A stretch of 64,000 nt of DNA from Fodinibius sp051746985 (GTDB lineage: Bacteria; Bacteroidota; Rhodothermia; Balneolales; Balneolaceae), in assembly GCA_051746985.1 (NCBI GenBank), contig JBNJFP010000001.1:88645-152644 (forward strand). The letters are read 5' to 3'. Each line of letters begins with the position of its first letter. Position 1 is the stretch's first letter. Of this stretch, positions 34,989-45,560 are shown piece by piece. The position numbers and the translations under genes were made by a program. The notes beneath the pieces are model-generated. The model ran no database searches. It had not been told where the DNA came from and saw nothing but the letters and a program-made list of their open reading frames with translations.

Positions 34989-37900
34989 TTACGGCCCTTT
35001 AACTTCAATCTTCAACTGCTGGTGCTGGGACCTTCCATTCATTGAGCAGCTCACGACACCACCCTGCACAGCAATTTGCTCTCCATCTAAGGTTGCTGTC
35101 AAAACTCCCTTGTCTCTTTTATCGTAATTTAAAACCAGTACCCGAAACTCCGAATCGTTTTCTTTATTTTGAATTGTAACCTCATACTTTTTCCATTCTG
35201 GAATAATTAGAGGCCGCACGTGCAGGCGATTTCCATCGGTAATAGTAATACCCAAAATTGATTCTAACACAACTCTATACATCCACCCGGCTGAACCGGT
35301 ATACCAGGTCCATCCCCCAGTACCAACCAGTGGGACTTCACCATAGATATCTGCTGCAACAGCATATGGCTCAACCTGGTAACGCAATGCGCTTGCATTA
35401 TTTATAGCATGATTTGTCGGCAAGAGCATCCGTAAATAGTGCAACGCCTTTTGATGATCTCCATGCTCTGCAAATGCTTTAACCAGCCACAAGGCAGCGT
35501 GCGTATATTGTCCCCCGTTTTCCCGAACGCCGGGAATGTATCCCTTTATATAACCCGGATTTTTTTCAGTCTTGTCAAAAGCAGGAGTAAGCAATCGAAT
35601 GATACCATCCTGCTCAGAAACCAAGTGTTCATCGGCAGAATCCAACGCTTTTTTTATTTTTGATGGAGTACCCGCCCCGGAAATAACCGACCATGCCTGT
35701 GCAATAGCATCAATACGGCATTCGTCATTTTCTGAAGCCCCCAGCGGTGTTCCATCATCATAATAAGCCCGACGATACCAATCCCCATCCCAGCCCTCTT
35801 TGTTCAATCTGCTTTTCAACTCTTTTTGATAACTCCTGTATGTATTGAGTCGATCATCTCCACGTTTTTTTACTATAGGAATAAAATCATCCAGAATGTC
35901 ATAGAGAAAAAATCCTAACCAAACACTTTCTCCTTGCCCATGTACGCCCACCTTATTCATTCCGTCATTCCAATCCCCCCCTCCAATCAGCGGCAGCCCA
36001 TGTGGACCTTTGGTCAGCGAGCGATCAATAGCCCGACAGCAATGCTCAAAAAGACTTCCCTTTTGATGTGATACTTCCGGATGCAGATATACCTCATGTT
36101 CCCCTTCCTGCAGCTCACGCGCTTTCATAAAGGGAACTTCTTCATCCAAAATAGCCCTGTCGCCAGTTTGTTTTATATAAAACGCAGTCACATAAGCCAA
36201 CCATAACAGATCATCGGTAATAAGTGAACGTATTCCGCGATCAGTGGGCGGATGCCACCAGTGCAATACATCCCCCTCTTCAAACTGATGGGCGGCATGC
36301 AACAAAATCTGCTTACGTGTCAACTGTGGATCTAAATAACAGGCAGCGGTAGCATCCTGCAGCTGATCCCGAAAACCAAAAGCTCCCCCTGCCTGGTAAA
36401 AGCCCGTTCGTCCCCACATGCGGCAGGCAATATTTTGATACTGTAACCAACCATTGGTCATGACATCGATCTCAGGATGAGGTGTTTTAACGGATATCTG
36501 AGACAGTTTTTGTTGCCATAATTTTTTTGCCTCAGCCAGAGATTGGTTAATCGTTTCAGAGTCGCTATACCGCTCTATTAGTTTTCGGACCTCTTTTGGC
36601 TGCTGCATTTCTCCCAAATAAAAATAAAGCTCAGCCGTTTCACCAGAAGGTATTTCAAGCGAAAATGAAGACGAACTGCACGACTCAAACCCAATACCAA
36701 AACGTTCATTTAGCTTTTTATCAGTACTTACTGCTTTAGGGTTTTTCAAGCTCCGATTGCGTCCAATAAAAGCCTCACGATCTGCCGAGTGGGCTATATT
36801 ATTAATCGGCAATGAACTCACAAATCCCGAAAATGCTACACGCCCAGCAAATTCGTTGTTGTAATAATTACGGGCGAATTGAGCACCTGTCTCCTCATCC
36901 ATCGCTGTAAAAATATGCCCGGTTGAAGCTTCTCGAAACACTCCCAAAACCCAGTCAACATATCTAAACACCGTTAACTGCTTAGCCATTAAATCCTCGT
37001 TAGTCAGTCGTATCCTTATAAATTTTATGGGATCGTCTTTATCCACCCACATGCACACTTCGTGATTGATATTCAAGGTTTCACTGCGATAGATTGAGTA
37101 CCCGTGCCCATGCCGTACCTCATAAGTCAAACTACCTGCAACTGGTTCAGGCAAAGGCGACCAAAATAGCTTTTGCTGCTCATCGCGTATATAAAAAGCC
37201 TCACCGGTTGGATCGAGCACGGCATCATTCGACCAGGGAGTAAGTTTATTTTCGCGGCTATTTTTACTCCAGGTATATGAAGATCCTTTTTCCGTGGTCA
37301 AAAAGCCGAACTCAGGGTTAGCAATTACGTTAACCCAAGGCGCGGGCGGATATGTAATCGACTTTCCATTGGACTTAGCGCGTAGTGTAATAACATATTC
37401 CCTGCCATTAGGAGTAAAGCCTCCAAAGCCGTTATAAAAAAGGAGATTGACATCTTCGCTTTCATCCTTCGGTGTAAAATCCTTATGATCAACCGGTTTA
37501 TATTTCTCTTTGAAAGTAGCAGTATCAGCTACCACATGTTGTTTATTAAGCTGTTTTAAATTTGGCAACTTACCCTTTAGCACCACCTTAGCAACCGAAT
37601 CGATAAGTGTGCGATCCTCGCTATTCAATTCATCGGCCCGCAATACATAAACTCCTCCCTGCTCCCGATAAGATTGTCGCTCGGTGGTAAGCTGTATCTG
37701 TTGGTGAATAGATTCCTGTAATTCATCCACATACGAAGGCGGATGATCATTTATAAACACCAAATCAACTTTTAGACCACGCTGTCGCCAAAACTGATGC
37801 GCTTTTAGCAGCAATGCTACCTCACGAATAAACTTTTTATCCTCAATATGATAAACCAACACCGGTACGTCTCCCGAAATGCCATGCGACCACAAACCCG

Positions 37901-40900
37901 ACTGCGTTTTGCGATTTTGCTTGAGCGTTTCTTCATCAGCCCGAAGTAACTCGCTGTTATACATCAGGTATCCAGTTAGCTGCTGTATATATTGGGCCTG
38001 CTCACCAGTAATGCCAATATGGTCCAGCTCCACGTTCCCATAAATAGATGCCAGCTCAAAAACGCGATCGGTAGCATAGGGATTATCATACCGGTCGCCC
38101 ATTGCTATTGCCTCATCACGATTGTTAACCCTTCCAAGTCCAAAAGTTACATTTTTCTTTTCCCCAGCCCCCAAAGTAATAACACGGCGAATGCTCATAA
38201 TAGGATCTTTTACATTGCCCACCGTTCCACTCAGTGATGCCCCTTTATCAAGTGCTTTAGGACTTTTCATTGAACGGTTACGGCCAATAAATTTACCGCG
38301 ATCGGTTTCTACTTGCAGCTCATTATCCATAGTTTCTGTATCGTCGCTGGCAATGGTATGCACCATCCACATTGGCGCCTCCGACTCTTCTCGAGGACGT
38401 CTTTTTGCAAGCAACGAATGGTGTTCGGGGACGTATTCGGTTTGCACAAACAAATTTGAAAATGCCGGGTGTGCTATATCTGCTTGCTGTGTATTTAAAA
38501 CCACCTCGGCGTAGCTGGTAATTTCAACCTGCCGCTCTTTTTCCGAGTAATTGGTCAATGTTATTTTTCGGAGTTCAATATTATCCTCCGGAGAAACACA
38601 AACTTCCATAAACGATTCGATCCAATCATCGACCCGTGCAAACTGTACTTTCCCGGGATGATACCAGCAGTCGTAGCGGTCGGCTTTGCGCTTCACGGGT
38701 TGATGACCCACAGACCAGTATTTGCCGCTCTCCAAATCCCGGATGTAGAAAAACAATCCATAACCACCAATGATACCATCTGCACGCCAACGTGTTAGCA
38801 TGATATCATTAACAAAAGAATAACCCGTTCCAGCATTAGTCAGTAAGGTGGAATAGCTTCCATTTGAAAGAATATGCGTTCGGGGAGGCGAATCACCGAG
38901 ACTATCCATACCCGAGTGATCGACAACCAATTTCGCCCGTTCCTCTTCGGCCGGCTCTAATTCAACATCAATAGGTCGTGGTTCTTTTATGGGGATACCC
39001 CGCGGAATTCGTTCTTGCAACAGTAATTCGCAGGCACGTACTAAGGGATGTTCATGAAACAGCTGCTGTATGCGATTATCATGCAATACATTAAATAATG
39101 ACAACAAACTCATTCCCTGGTGATGGGCCATATACATTTTAACAATTGCCTTATCCTGCCCCCCATTTTTTGATAATCGGGCGGGAGTATAATCCACGGC
39201 TTCATAAAAACCGTGGGGTCCTAACGCTCCCTCACCTCTGAGCGCCTGCAGATTTTTTAAGGCTTCGGCAGGATCAATCATCAGCGCCAGCATGCCCGCA
39301 TAGGGAGCTACAACATAATCCTCGGCCAACCCACGTCGCAATCCCAGACCCGGCACTCCAAATGCCCGGTACTGGTAGTGAAGCTCCATGTTGAGCACAT
39401 TATATGCACTTTCTGAAAATCCCCATGGCTTATTTCTAAGAGCCCCATAATTACGCTGCCAAATAACGACATTATCGTAGGTATTACTTAAAAGCGTATT
39501 TTCATATTGCGACATGAATAGAAGCGGCATCAGGTATTCAAACATGGTTCCGCCCCAGGATAATAAAATTTCGTTGTGCTCAATACTCGTCAAACGACGG
39601 CTAAGCCGAAACCAGTGCTCTGGCGGCACTTCGCCCTTGGCAATAGCGATAAAAGATGCCAATCGTGCTTCACTGGCTAACAAATCGTAATAGCTTTTAT
39701 CCTGGGCCGCCCTATCAACATTGTAACCAATACTAAAAAGCTCTCTGTCGGCATTATATACCAAGTTAAAATCCATCTCTTTAACTAAAGAGTTACATAT
39801 TTCTGCAATATCCGAGGCTTTTTTTAGCTGTTGGGAAAAAAATGTATTCGTCTGGACCGACTCAATATTTCCTGCCCGAATCCCTTTTCCGTCTGAGGAA
39901 AAAAAACCAGTTTTTTCAAATTGCTTTATTTCCTCGAGCTGTTTTTCTATCTGGATAAGCGGACGCTGAAGCCATTCAGCCCATTCATCATATTTAAGAT
40001 ATTCGTAGGAGTTTTCGGAAATTGATGATCCAACGTCATTTAACTTTAAAGCTTCTTTCTGAAGGATTTTTAAATCGTTTTTCCACTGAACAAGACTCAT
40101 CGGAGATTTCGAAGGAATTTTATTACCGACTTCGGAAATAGCCGTAGTAAGTTCGATATATAATGCCTTGTCCATTTCAGAGATGGCAAATTCTTTTAAC
40201 AGGTCTGACAATACCAGCAGGATGTCCGATAAGCTATCCCAGAAATGCGGGTTGGGCCACTGGTGACTAATCAGCTTGTTCATGGCCTGCTCAATAGTCA
40301 ACAGCGATCCAGCAAGATTGCCGGAATCTACCGTGGAGATGTAATTGGGATTTAGCACATCTCCCAGCTTGGTGCTATACCAGTTAAAAAAATGCCCCCG
40401 ATAGCGTTCAAGCTGCTGCATAGACTCCAACATATTTTTTAAGCGCATGAGCATTTCTGAAAGAGTGATATAGCCCATCTCAAAAGCTGTGTATACCGCC
40501 GTTAGGGCAAGACCCATGTTGGTCGGCGACGTGCGTCCCACGGCCCCTATATAGGGTTCCTTTTGGATATTATCGGGAGGAAGCCATGAGTGTTCTTCGG
40601 TGACATACTTCTCGAAGAAGTACCAGGTTCTGCAAGCGTATTGACGCAATTCTTTAATTTCACCTTTGTTAAGCTTGCGTTCTTTTTTGTCGGGAGGCTG
40701 TGCCAAAAAGTAGGCCAGGTATGGTGTCAAAATCCAGCCAGTACAAATGGGAGCTGCAATAAATAAAACCGATGGATTATAAATGGTAACAATCCCCAGA
40801 CAAGACAAGGACCAAACCAAATTTGGCCACATATTTTGCCAATATTTGAGCAATGAACCATCGGCGTGCTGTTTTTCGACCTGGGTGGCGGTGGTCCATT

Positions 40901-43631
40901 CTAATAGATGTTTTCGAGATATAAATAACCGATATAATGTTCTTAAAATTGCATCAAGCGAGATGTATGCCCGATGCGGAAGATCCAAAAAGCTGGTCAG
41001 GGCCTGGTAGGTATTCACCTTTAGATCAACGTGGATTTTATCCAAATATAGCCGCCAGCCTACCCGCTTTGGGCGGCGAAAAATGTCGGTAGAAAAGCTG
41101 GAATAGATTGGAAATGCCAGCACTCCAAAGACAGCAGCTGTCCATATTATTGGTGAGCCGGGTAGCAAAACCCATCCCGCCAACAAAAATACAATTAACG
41201 CAGCAGGTGTTAATGACCGGCGTAGATTGTCCAGGATTTTCCACTTGGATAAAATCGTTATGGGATTTTTGACCTTTTTATTATCTGAAGTTGGAACGTT
41301 GGGGAAAAGCCAGTATAAAATTTGCCAATCTCCCCGAATCCACCGGTGCAAACGCTTAGAGAAACTTAAATAGGTAGTGGGATAATCGTCAAACAATTCT
41401 ATATCTGACAGTAACGCTGTACGCAGGTAGGTGCTCTCGAGTAGATCATGCGACAATATCGCGTTATCTGGAAACTGTCCCCCCAGCACCGAATCAAAGA
41501 CCTCCAAATCGTAAAGTCCCTTGCCGGTAAATACCGCTTCTCCAAAAAGGTCCTGGTAAATATCTGATACCGCGGTGGTATAAGGATCGAGTCCAACATT
41601 GCCGGAATATATTTTAGCAAAACGCGTTTTGTTGGCAGACTTTGGGGGAATCGATATCCGGGGTTGAAAGATACCATATCCGGAAGTAATGATATTTCGG
41701 CTGGTGTCAACTTCAGCACGGTTTAAGGGATGCGCCGCAGTACCGATAAGCGTTCGGGCACTGCCTGGCGGGAGCTTGGTATCGGCATCAAGGGTTATCA
41801 CATATTTGACGGGAATTTTCTTTACTGAAGCCAAAAAGTCTTCATGAATAACCGAAAAGCTGGTCTGCGCATCGGTATTTTTCAACAATCGATTGAACTC
41901 CTCAATTTTGCCCCGTTTGCGTTCCCAACCCATCCATACGTTTTCGGTTTCGTTCCACAATCGCTTGCGATGGAACAAGAGAAACTTATCACCATACCGG
42001 CTGTGATACTGTACATTCAGGCGATTTATCTGCATCTGTGCGGCCTCCAAAATGGCTGCATCCCCTTTTTGGGTTTCTTTGGGGGCATCATGGAAATCAG
42101 ACAACAACACAAATTGCAGGGAATCGTTGGCGTTGGCCAGCGCGCGGATCTCAAGCAGCTCAAGCTGTGCCTCTACGTCAGCGGGTGACGATAACAGCGT
42201 AGGCACAATCACAATGGTGCGGTACTGATGGGGAATTTCTTTGGGAAACTCCAGTTTAGGTAAAATTCTGGGCGGGATAAAAAATGAAAGTGCTCTGTTT
42301 ATCGAAACGATGGAAAGATCGAGTGCCGGTAAAAATGCCACTAAAACAGTTAAGAAAATTAGCCATGTTCCCTGCTCAAAAAAGTTCGTGGAAACAGCAA
42401 CGATGAAAATTAAAGCTGCAAAATGGAGTGTAATAAGTAGCAGATAAAGCGATGGGTTACGCTCTCCTTTTTTAAGCAGCCATTCACTGAACGTCTTTTT
42501 ATAACCAACCTCGCGACACAGTTTTTCAAATCCTTTATCCAGCAAATAATAGCCAATGTGCATTTTTTTACTACGTTCGGCCGTCCCATTTTGAGCTGCA
42601 CTCTCAGCCATCATCAGGGCTTGCTCAGCTATTTGCTGTTCAGAAAAATCTGTCCGCTCACTAAGCTTTTCTACTTTCTTGCGGTAGGTATCACGCGTGC
42701 TAAAATCCATCTGCGAATACATACCAGCGGGATCTAACCGTAAAATGCGTTCTACAACCGAGCAATCTTCAACAAAGGTTGACCAATCGGTTTCGGATAC
42801 CACACGAAGCGATGAGATCGCATTTTGGATACTAAGGTGTAGCCGTGAGGTCTGCTGGGTACGCCGACGTAGTTCTTCATCAAGGCTTGTTTCCCATTTT
42901 GAGAGCTTATAATCAAACCAACGACGCTCGGTTTCAGCAAGCATCCCCCGAGCCTGCAGTCGCTGGGCTAAAATCGTCAAAAAGCGTACCGTATCGTGCT
43001 GTTGATCTACAATTTCTGACAACTTTCGGAGCACAAATCCTGGCTCTTCAATATTATCTAATACCTTACTATTTAGTATATTCTCTATTTCATCTTGAAT
43101 TTTTCTATTACTCAATAATTTTTGGCTACGCTCTGACAGTCGCACAATCAACGCCAGGCGATTCATCAGCGGAACCGACCAAATTTCAGCCAGGTTCAGC
43201 GTATCCTCTTCTTGGTAAGCATGAATTGTTAGAATGGTATTCTCTTTATCGATGGTGTTATCGCTGATGGCAGCCAGCTTCTGTACAATCTCGTAGGTCC
43301 GGGGAAAATCGCGATATTCACCCTCAACAAGTCGGGGCAGCTTTTTGTAATACGACCGGGGCAGGTCAACTTTAAGCTGCACAACCTGTTCCTGGATGAT
43401 GTAAAAGTTATCAATCAGCCATTCGCCGGCCGAACTAAGCTCACGATTCTGCTTAGCCGCCTTAGCCAAAACCCGGTAGGTCTCTGTGAGGGTGTCTTTG
43501 GCGGATGCTAATATTTCATCAATTGGTTGTGTAAGCTTGGATGAAAGCGTGGTTTTTTGCAGCCTTGCAAGTTGACGAATCTCCTCCTGAAGATGCTGTT
43601 TATTAAAATGGATTTGAGTTTCACTGGGCAT
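34989..43631 (-). CDS. Cyclic beta-1,2-glucan synthase (NdvB/Cgs type, GT84-GH94)
   Basis: 2880 residues, the family size. Order: cytoplasmic N-terminal region (1-400), two helices (about 405-445), GT84 glycosyltransferase domain with LDADTKLP and HRWIRGDWQ (about 480-790), helices (about 800-960), a glycoamylase-like domain (about 1150-1500: GGTMFEYLMPLLF, GLGLRRGLAEDYVVAP, MYMAHHQGMSLLSLF), then GH94-type domains (about 1560-2880) including IGGGDWNDGMNKVG, where Asp of WNDG is the catalytic acid. Makes cyclic glucans used for osmoadaptation and host interaction in alphaproteobacteria; here the role is inferred. The gene is uninterrupted. Confidence 0.9.
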   Translation of the reverse strand: MPSETQIHFNKQHLQEEIRQLARLQKTTLSSKLTQPIDEILASAKDTLTETYRVLAKAAKQNRELSSAGEWLIDNFYIIQEQVVQLKVDLPRSYYKKLPRLVEGEYRDFPRTYEIVQKLAAISDNTIDKENTILTIHAYQEEDTLNLAEIWSVPLMNRLALIVRLSERSQKLLSNRKIQDEIENILNSKVLDNIEEPGFVLRKLSEIVDQQHDTVRFLTILAQRLQARGMLAETERRWFDYKLSKWETSLDEELRRRTQQTSRLHLSIQNAISSLRVVSETDWSTFVEDCSVVERILRLDPAGMYSQMDFSTRDTYRKKVEKLSERTDFSEQQIAEQALMMAESAAQNGTAERSKKMHIGYYLLDKGFEKLCREVGYKKTFSEWLLKKGERNPSLYLLLITLHFAALIFIVAVSTNFFEQGTWLIFLTVLVAFLPALDLSIVSINRALSFFIPPRILPKLEFPKEIPHQYRTIVIVPTLLSSPADVEAQLELLEIRALANANDSLQFVLLSDFHDAPKETQKGDAAILEAAQMQINRLNVQYHSRYGDKFLLFHRKRLWNETENVWMGWERKRGKIEEFNRLLKNTDAQTSFSVIHEDFLASVKKIPVKYVITLDADTKLPPGSARTLIGTAAHPLNRAEVDTSRNIITSGYGIFQPRISIPPKSANKTRFAKIYSGNVGLDPYTTAVSDIYQDLFGEAVFTGKGLYDLEVFDSVLGGQFPDNAILSHDLLESTYLRTALLSDIELFDDYPTTYLSFSKRLHRWIRGDWQILYWLFPNVPTSDNKKVKNPITILSKWKILDNLRRSLTPAALIVFLLAGWVLLPGSPIIWTAAVFGVLAFPIYSSFSTDIFRRPKRVGWRLYLDKIHVDLKVNTYQALTSFLDLPHRAYISLDAILRTLYRLFISRKHLLEWTTATQVEKQHADGSLLKYWQNMWPNLVWSLSCLGIVTIYNPSVLFIAAPICTGWILTPYLAYFLAQPPDKKERKLNKGEIKELRQYACRTWYFFEKYVTEEHSWLPPDNIQKEPYIGAVGRTSPTNMGLALTAVYTAFEMGYITLSEMLMRLKNMLESMQQLERYRGHFFNWYSTKLGDVLNPNYISTVDSGNLAGSLLTIEQAMNKLISHQWPNPHFWDSLSDILLVLSDLLKEFAISEMDKALYIELTTAISEVGNKIPSKSPMSLVQWKNDLKILQKEALKLNDVGSSISENSYEYLKYDEWAEWLQRPLIQIEKQLEEIKQFEKTGFFSSDGKGIRAGNIESVQTNTFFSQQLKKASDIAEICNSLVKEMDFNLVYNADRELFSIGYNVDRAAQDKSYYDLLASEARLASFIAIAKGEVPPEHWFRLSRRLTSIEHNEILLSWGGTMFEYLMPLLFMSQYENTLLSNTYDNVVIWQRNYGALRNKPWGFSESAYNVLNMELHYQYRAFGVPGLGLRRGLAEDYVVAPYAGMLALMIDPAEALKNLQALRGEGALGPHGFYEAVDYTPARLSKNGGQDKAIVKMYMAHHQGMSLLSLFNVLHDNRIQQLFHEHPLVRACELLLQERIPRGIPIKEPRPIDVELEPAEEERAKLVVDHSGMDSLGDSPPRTHILSNGSYSTLLTNAGTGYSFVNDIMLTRWRADGIIGGYGLFFYIRDLESGKYWSVGHQPVKRKADRYDCWYHPGKVQFARVDDWIESFMEVCVSPEDNIELRKITLTNYSEKERQVEITSYAEVVLNTQQADIAHPAFSNLFVQTEYVPEHHSLLAKRRPREESEAPMWMVHTIASDDTETMDNELQVETDRGKFIGRNRSMKSPKALDKGASLSGTVGNVKDPIMSIRRVITLGAGEKKNVTFGLGRVNNRDEAIAMGDRYDNPYATDRVFELASIYGNVELDHIGITGEQAQYIQQLTGYLMYNSELLRADEETLKQNRKTQSGLWSHGISGDVPVLVYHIEDKKFIREVALLLKAHQFWRQRGLKVDLVFINDHPPSYVDELQESIHQQIQLTTERQSYREQGGVYVLRADELNSEDRTLIDSVAKVVLKGKLPNLKQLNKQHVVADTATFKEKYKPVDHKDFTPKDESEDVNLLFYNGFGGFTPNGREYVITLRAKSNGKSITYPPAPWVNVIANPEFGFLTTEKGSSYTWSKNSRENKLTPWSNDAVLDPTGEAFYIRDEQQKLFWSPLPEPVAGSLTYEVRHGHGYSIYRSETLNINHEVCMWVDKDDPIKFIRIRLTNEDLMAKQLTVFRYVDWVLGVFREASTGHIFTAMDEETGAQFARNYYNNEFAGRVAFSGFVSSLPINNIAHSADREAFIGRNRSLKNPKAVSTDKKLNERFGIGFESCSSSSFSLEIPSGETAELYFYLGEMQQPKEVRKLIERYSDSETINQSLAEAKKLWQQKLSQISVKTPHPEIDVMTNGWLQYQNIACRMWGRTGFYQAGGAFGFRDQLQDATAACYLDPQLTRKQILLHAAHQFEEGDVLHWWHPPTDRGIRSLITDDLLWLAYVTAFYIKQTGDRAILDEEVPFMKARELQEGEHEVYLHPEVSHQKGSLFEHCCRAIDRSLTKGPHGLPLIGGGDWNDGMNKVGVHGQGESVWLGFFLYDILDDFIPIVKKRGDDRLNTYRSYQKELKSRLNKEGWDGDWYRRAYYDDGTPLGASENDECRIDAIAQAWSVISGAGTPSKIKKALDSADEHLVSEQDGIIRLLTPAFDKTEKNPGYIKGYIPGVRENGGQYTHAALWLVKAFAEHGDHQKALHYLRMLLPTNHAINNASALRYQVEPYAVAADIYGEVPLVGTGGWTWYTGSAGWMYRVVLESILGITITDGNRLHVRPLIIPEWKKYEVTIQNKENDSEFRVLVLNYDKRDKGVLTATLDGEQIAVQGGVVSCSMNGRSQHQQLKIEVKGP

Positions 43632-43717
43632 AACCGAGCTATTTAAATACCTGCGTTTGTAGTAGTTGGAACCATAATCCCATTGCGATATACTTTCTTA
43701 ATAGTTTTTAAAGACGA

Positions 43718-44044
43718 TTATCGGATGTTGATAATATTTCGTTCGCCATCTTTGCGGATGACCATCATGGCCGTAAGCCACCCTCCTTTTTCTTCGTTTA
43801 CGTAAATTTCGGATGGATGCGAAATGAGGTACTCCATCTTATCGACCTGAATTTCCAGGATATCACTCTTGCGATCATACGTTATCTCTTTAAGCGGCGT
43901 CCACTGTATAGCCTGTTGGGCTCCTATATTTTCAGAAAGAACCTGAAGTTCGATGTATTCCAGCTGATTATCTTTGAGGAACTTTAGCGAAAAGTTATCG
44001 AAGTATTTTTGCCACTGCTTTTTGCTTATTTTTTGGGATTCCAT
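43718..44044 (-). CDS. DUF5335 family protein
   Basis: About 108 residues (ATG at 44044 chosen; AGAGG lies eight bases before it; a longer frame starts at 44062). ISKKQWQKYFDNFSLKFLKD followed by GAQQAIQWTPLKEITYDRKS matches the DUF5335 pattern, a small protein often found beside Hsp20 and stress genes. Function unknown. It lies between the glucan synthase and hsp20 on the same strand. Confidence 0.7.
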   Translation of the reverse strand: MESQKISKKQWQKYFDNFSLKFLKDNQLEYIELQVLSENIGAQQAIQWTPLKEITYDRKSDILEIQVDKMEYLISHPSEIYVNEEKGGWLTAMMVIRKDGERNIINIR

Positions 44045-44172
44045 AAAGCTGCCTCTCTGCATAAACGGGTTTAATGTTCGACAAAATATGTATAAAAAGT
44101 TGCTACTATTTCCTACAGGCCGAATCCTACTTCGATGTCCGTTTTTCCATTACAAGTAGCATGGCCACCAAA

Positions 44173-44206
44173 CAATAAAAAAGGGCTGCGCATGGCACAC
44201 AGCCCT
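44173..44206 (-). terminator. Terminator after hsp20
   Basis: Stem AGGGCTG (44182-44188) / CAGCCCT (44200-44206); on the minus strand it is followed by a T-rich tract (44173-44181). It lies 29 bases past the hsp20 stop. Confidence 0.75.
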
Positions 44207-44234
44207 CCAAGTAATTCACTATTCTTTTCAAGGG

Positions 44235-44687
44235 TTATTCAATAGGTACAGATTTTCTTTTACTTTTTTCAGCTTTTGGAACCGTTACTTTTAATACTCC
44301 TTCTTTAAATGTAGCCTTAACTTTGTCTTCCAAGATCGACGTAGGTAGTATAATAGATCGTTTAAATGTGCCGTACGATCGCTCGCTACGTAAATACTCC
44401 GGATGTTCTTCTTCTTTCTCTTGTTTACGCTCACCCTCTATAGTAAGAACGTTATCCTGGCAATTAATTTGGATATCCTTTTTAGTGAGTCCCGGTAGCT
44501 CAACTTCAACGATGTATTCCCCATCTGTTTCAAACATATCTGTAGTTGGAGTCCAGGTTCTCATTGCGACTTCAGAATCATCGAATCGCCAACTGAAAGG
44601 AATCAGCTCATTAAAAATACGATCCATTTCTCGACGCAAATTATTAACCGGGGCAGCTGTGGGTTGATATTTTGTTGGTTGCTTCAT
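44235..44687 (-). CDS. Hsp20/alpha-crystallin small heat-shock protein
   Basis: 150-residue ATP-independent chaperone. The start at 44687 (MKQPTKYQPTA) follows an AGGTG sequence; the longer frame to 44795 lacks support. The crystallin domain (about 45-135) has VEVELPGLTKKDIQINCQDN, VLTIEGERKQ, RSYGTFKRSIILP and the signature FKEGVLKVTVPKA; the C-terminal SVPIE replaces the usual I-x-I. It is followed by its own terminator. Confidence 0.93.
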   Translation of the reverse strand: MKQPTKYQPTAAPVNNLRREMDRIFNELIPFSWRFDDSEVAMRTWTPTTDMFETDGEYIVEVELPGLTKKDIQINCQDNVLTIEGERKQEKEEEHPEYLRSERSYGTFKRSIILPTSILEDKVKATFKEGVLKVTVPKAEKSKRKSVPIE

Positions 44688-44870
44688 GCTTACACCTATC
44701 CTTTTTACTTTATCTTTTATGGTTTCACCAGGATTACCTCCCGTGACCATGAACATAAAAGATGAGCGGGGGTACAAGTGACATGGCTTCCACACTAAAG
44801 CTGTAGGTGAAAAGGCAATTCAAAATTGGGACAAATCCCTACACAGAAAATTAAAAAATGATGCATTCAC

Positions 44871-45542
44871 TTAATAAATATCGGAATGCTCATTTTCGGC
44901 CCACTTTACTGCATGCACCATAAGTTCAGTAGCATTCTCTAAATTCAATTTTGTTTTGATGCGGGCGCGGTACGACTCTATTGTTTTCACCGAAAGATGA
45001 AGTTTTTCAGCAATATCTCGCGTACTGTTCCCCTTGCCGGTAAGTTCGAAGACCTCAAGCTCTCGGTCACTTAACTTTTCAATGGGTGATTCCATGATTT
45101 CTTTCTGCCCCCGGGCCATCCCCAAAAGTAAGCGTTCGCTGACCTCGTCACTTACATAAATGCCACCATTTAACACTTTTTTAACAGCCTTAAGTAATAC
45201 TTCGCTGGCTTCAAGTTTCATTACATACCCCTTGGCCCCCGCCCTGATTACCCGTTCTGCGTACAGCGACTCATCGTGGCGTGATACCACAAGTATTTTT
45301 TGGTCCTCCTTCTGTGATATAACATGTTTAACCAGTTCCAGTCCACTCATGCCCGGAAGCGAAACATCGACAATAATGAGATCGGGATTTAACTTGTCAA
45401 GCTGTTGTATGAGTTCCTCTCCACGACCTATCTGCTTGATAACCTCAAAGCCGGGATCGTTTTCGAAGGTAAGGGCCAACCCCTGTCGCATCAGGGGATG
45501 ATCATCAACAATTACAATACTCTTTTTGAAACTATTACTCAT
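44871..45542 (-). CDS. LuxR/NarL-family response regulator
   Basis: 223 residues: receiver domain (5-120; Asp pair IVDDHPLMRQ, phospho-Asp in LIIVDVSLPGMSG, Lys in GYVMK) and C-terminal helix-turn-helix (about 150-215; LSDRELEVFELTGKGNSTRD, IAEKLHLSVKTIESYRARI). It lies 18 bases after the histidine kinase gene and is its likely partner. DNA targets are unknown. Confidence 0.94.
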   Translation of the reverse strand: MSNSFKKSIVIVDDHPLMRQGLALTFENDPGFEVIKQIGRGEELIQQLDKLNPDLIIVDVSLPGMSGLELVKHVISQKEDQKILVVSRHDESLYAERVIRAGAKGYVMKLEASEVLLKAVKKVLNGGIYVSDEVSERLLLGMARGQKEIMESPIEKLSDRELEVFELTGKGNSTRDIAEKLHLSVKTIESYRARIKTKLNLENATELMVHAVKWAENEHSDIY

Positions 45543-45560
45543 AATAAATCACCGTTTTTT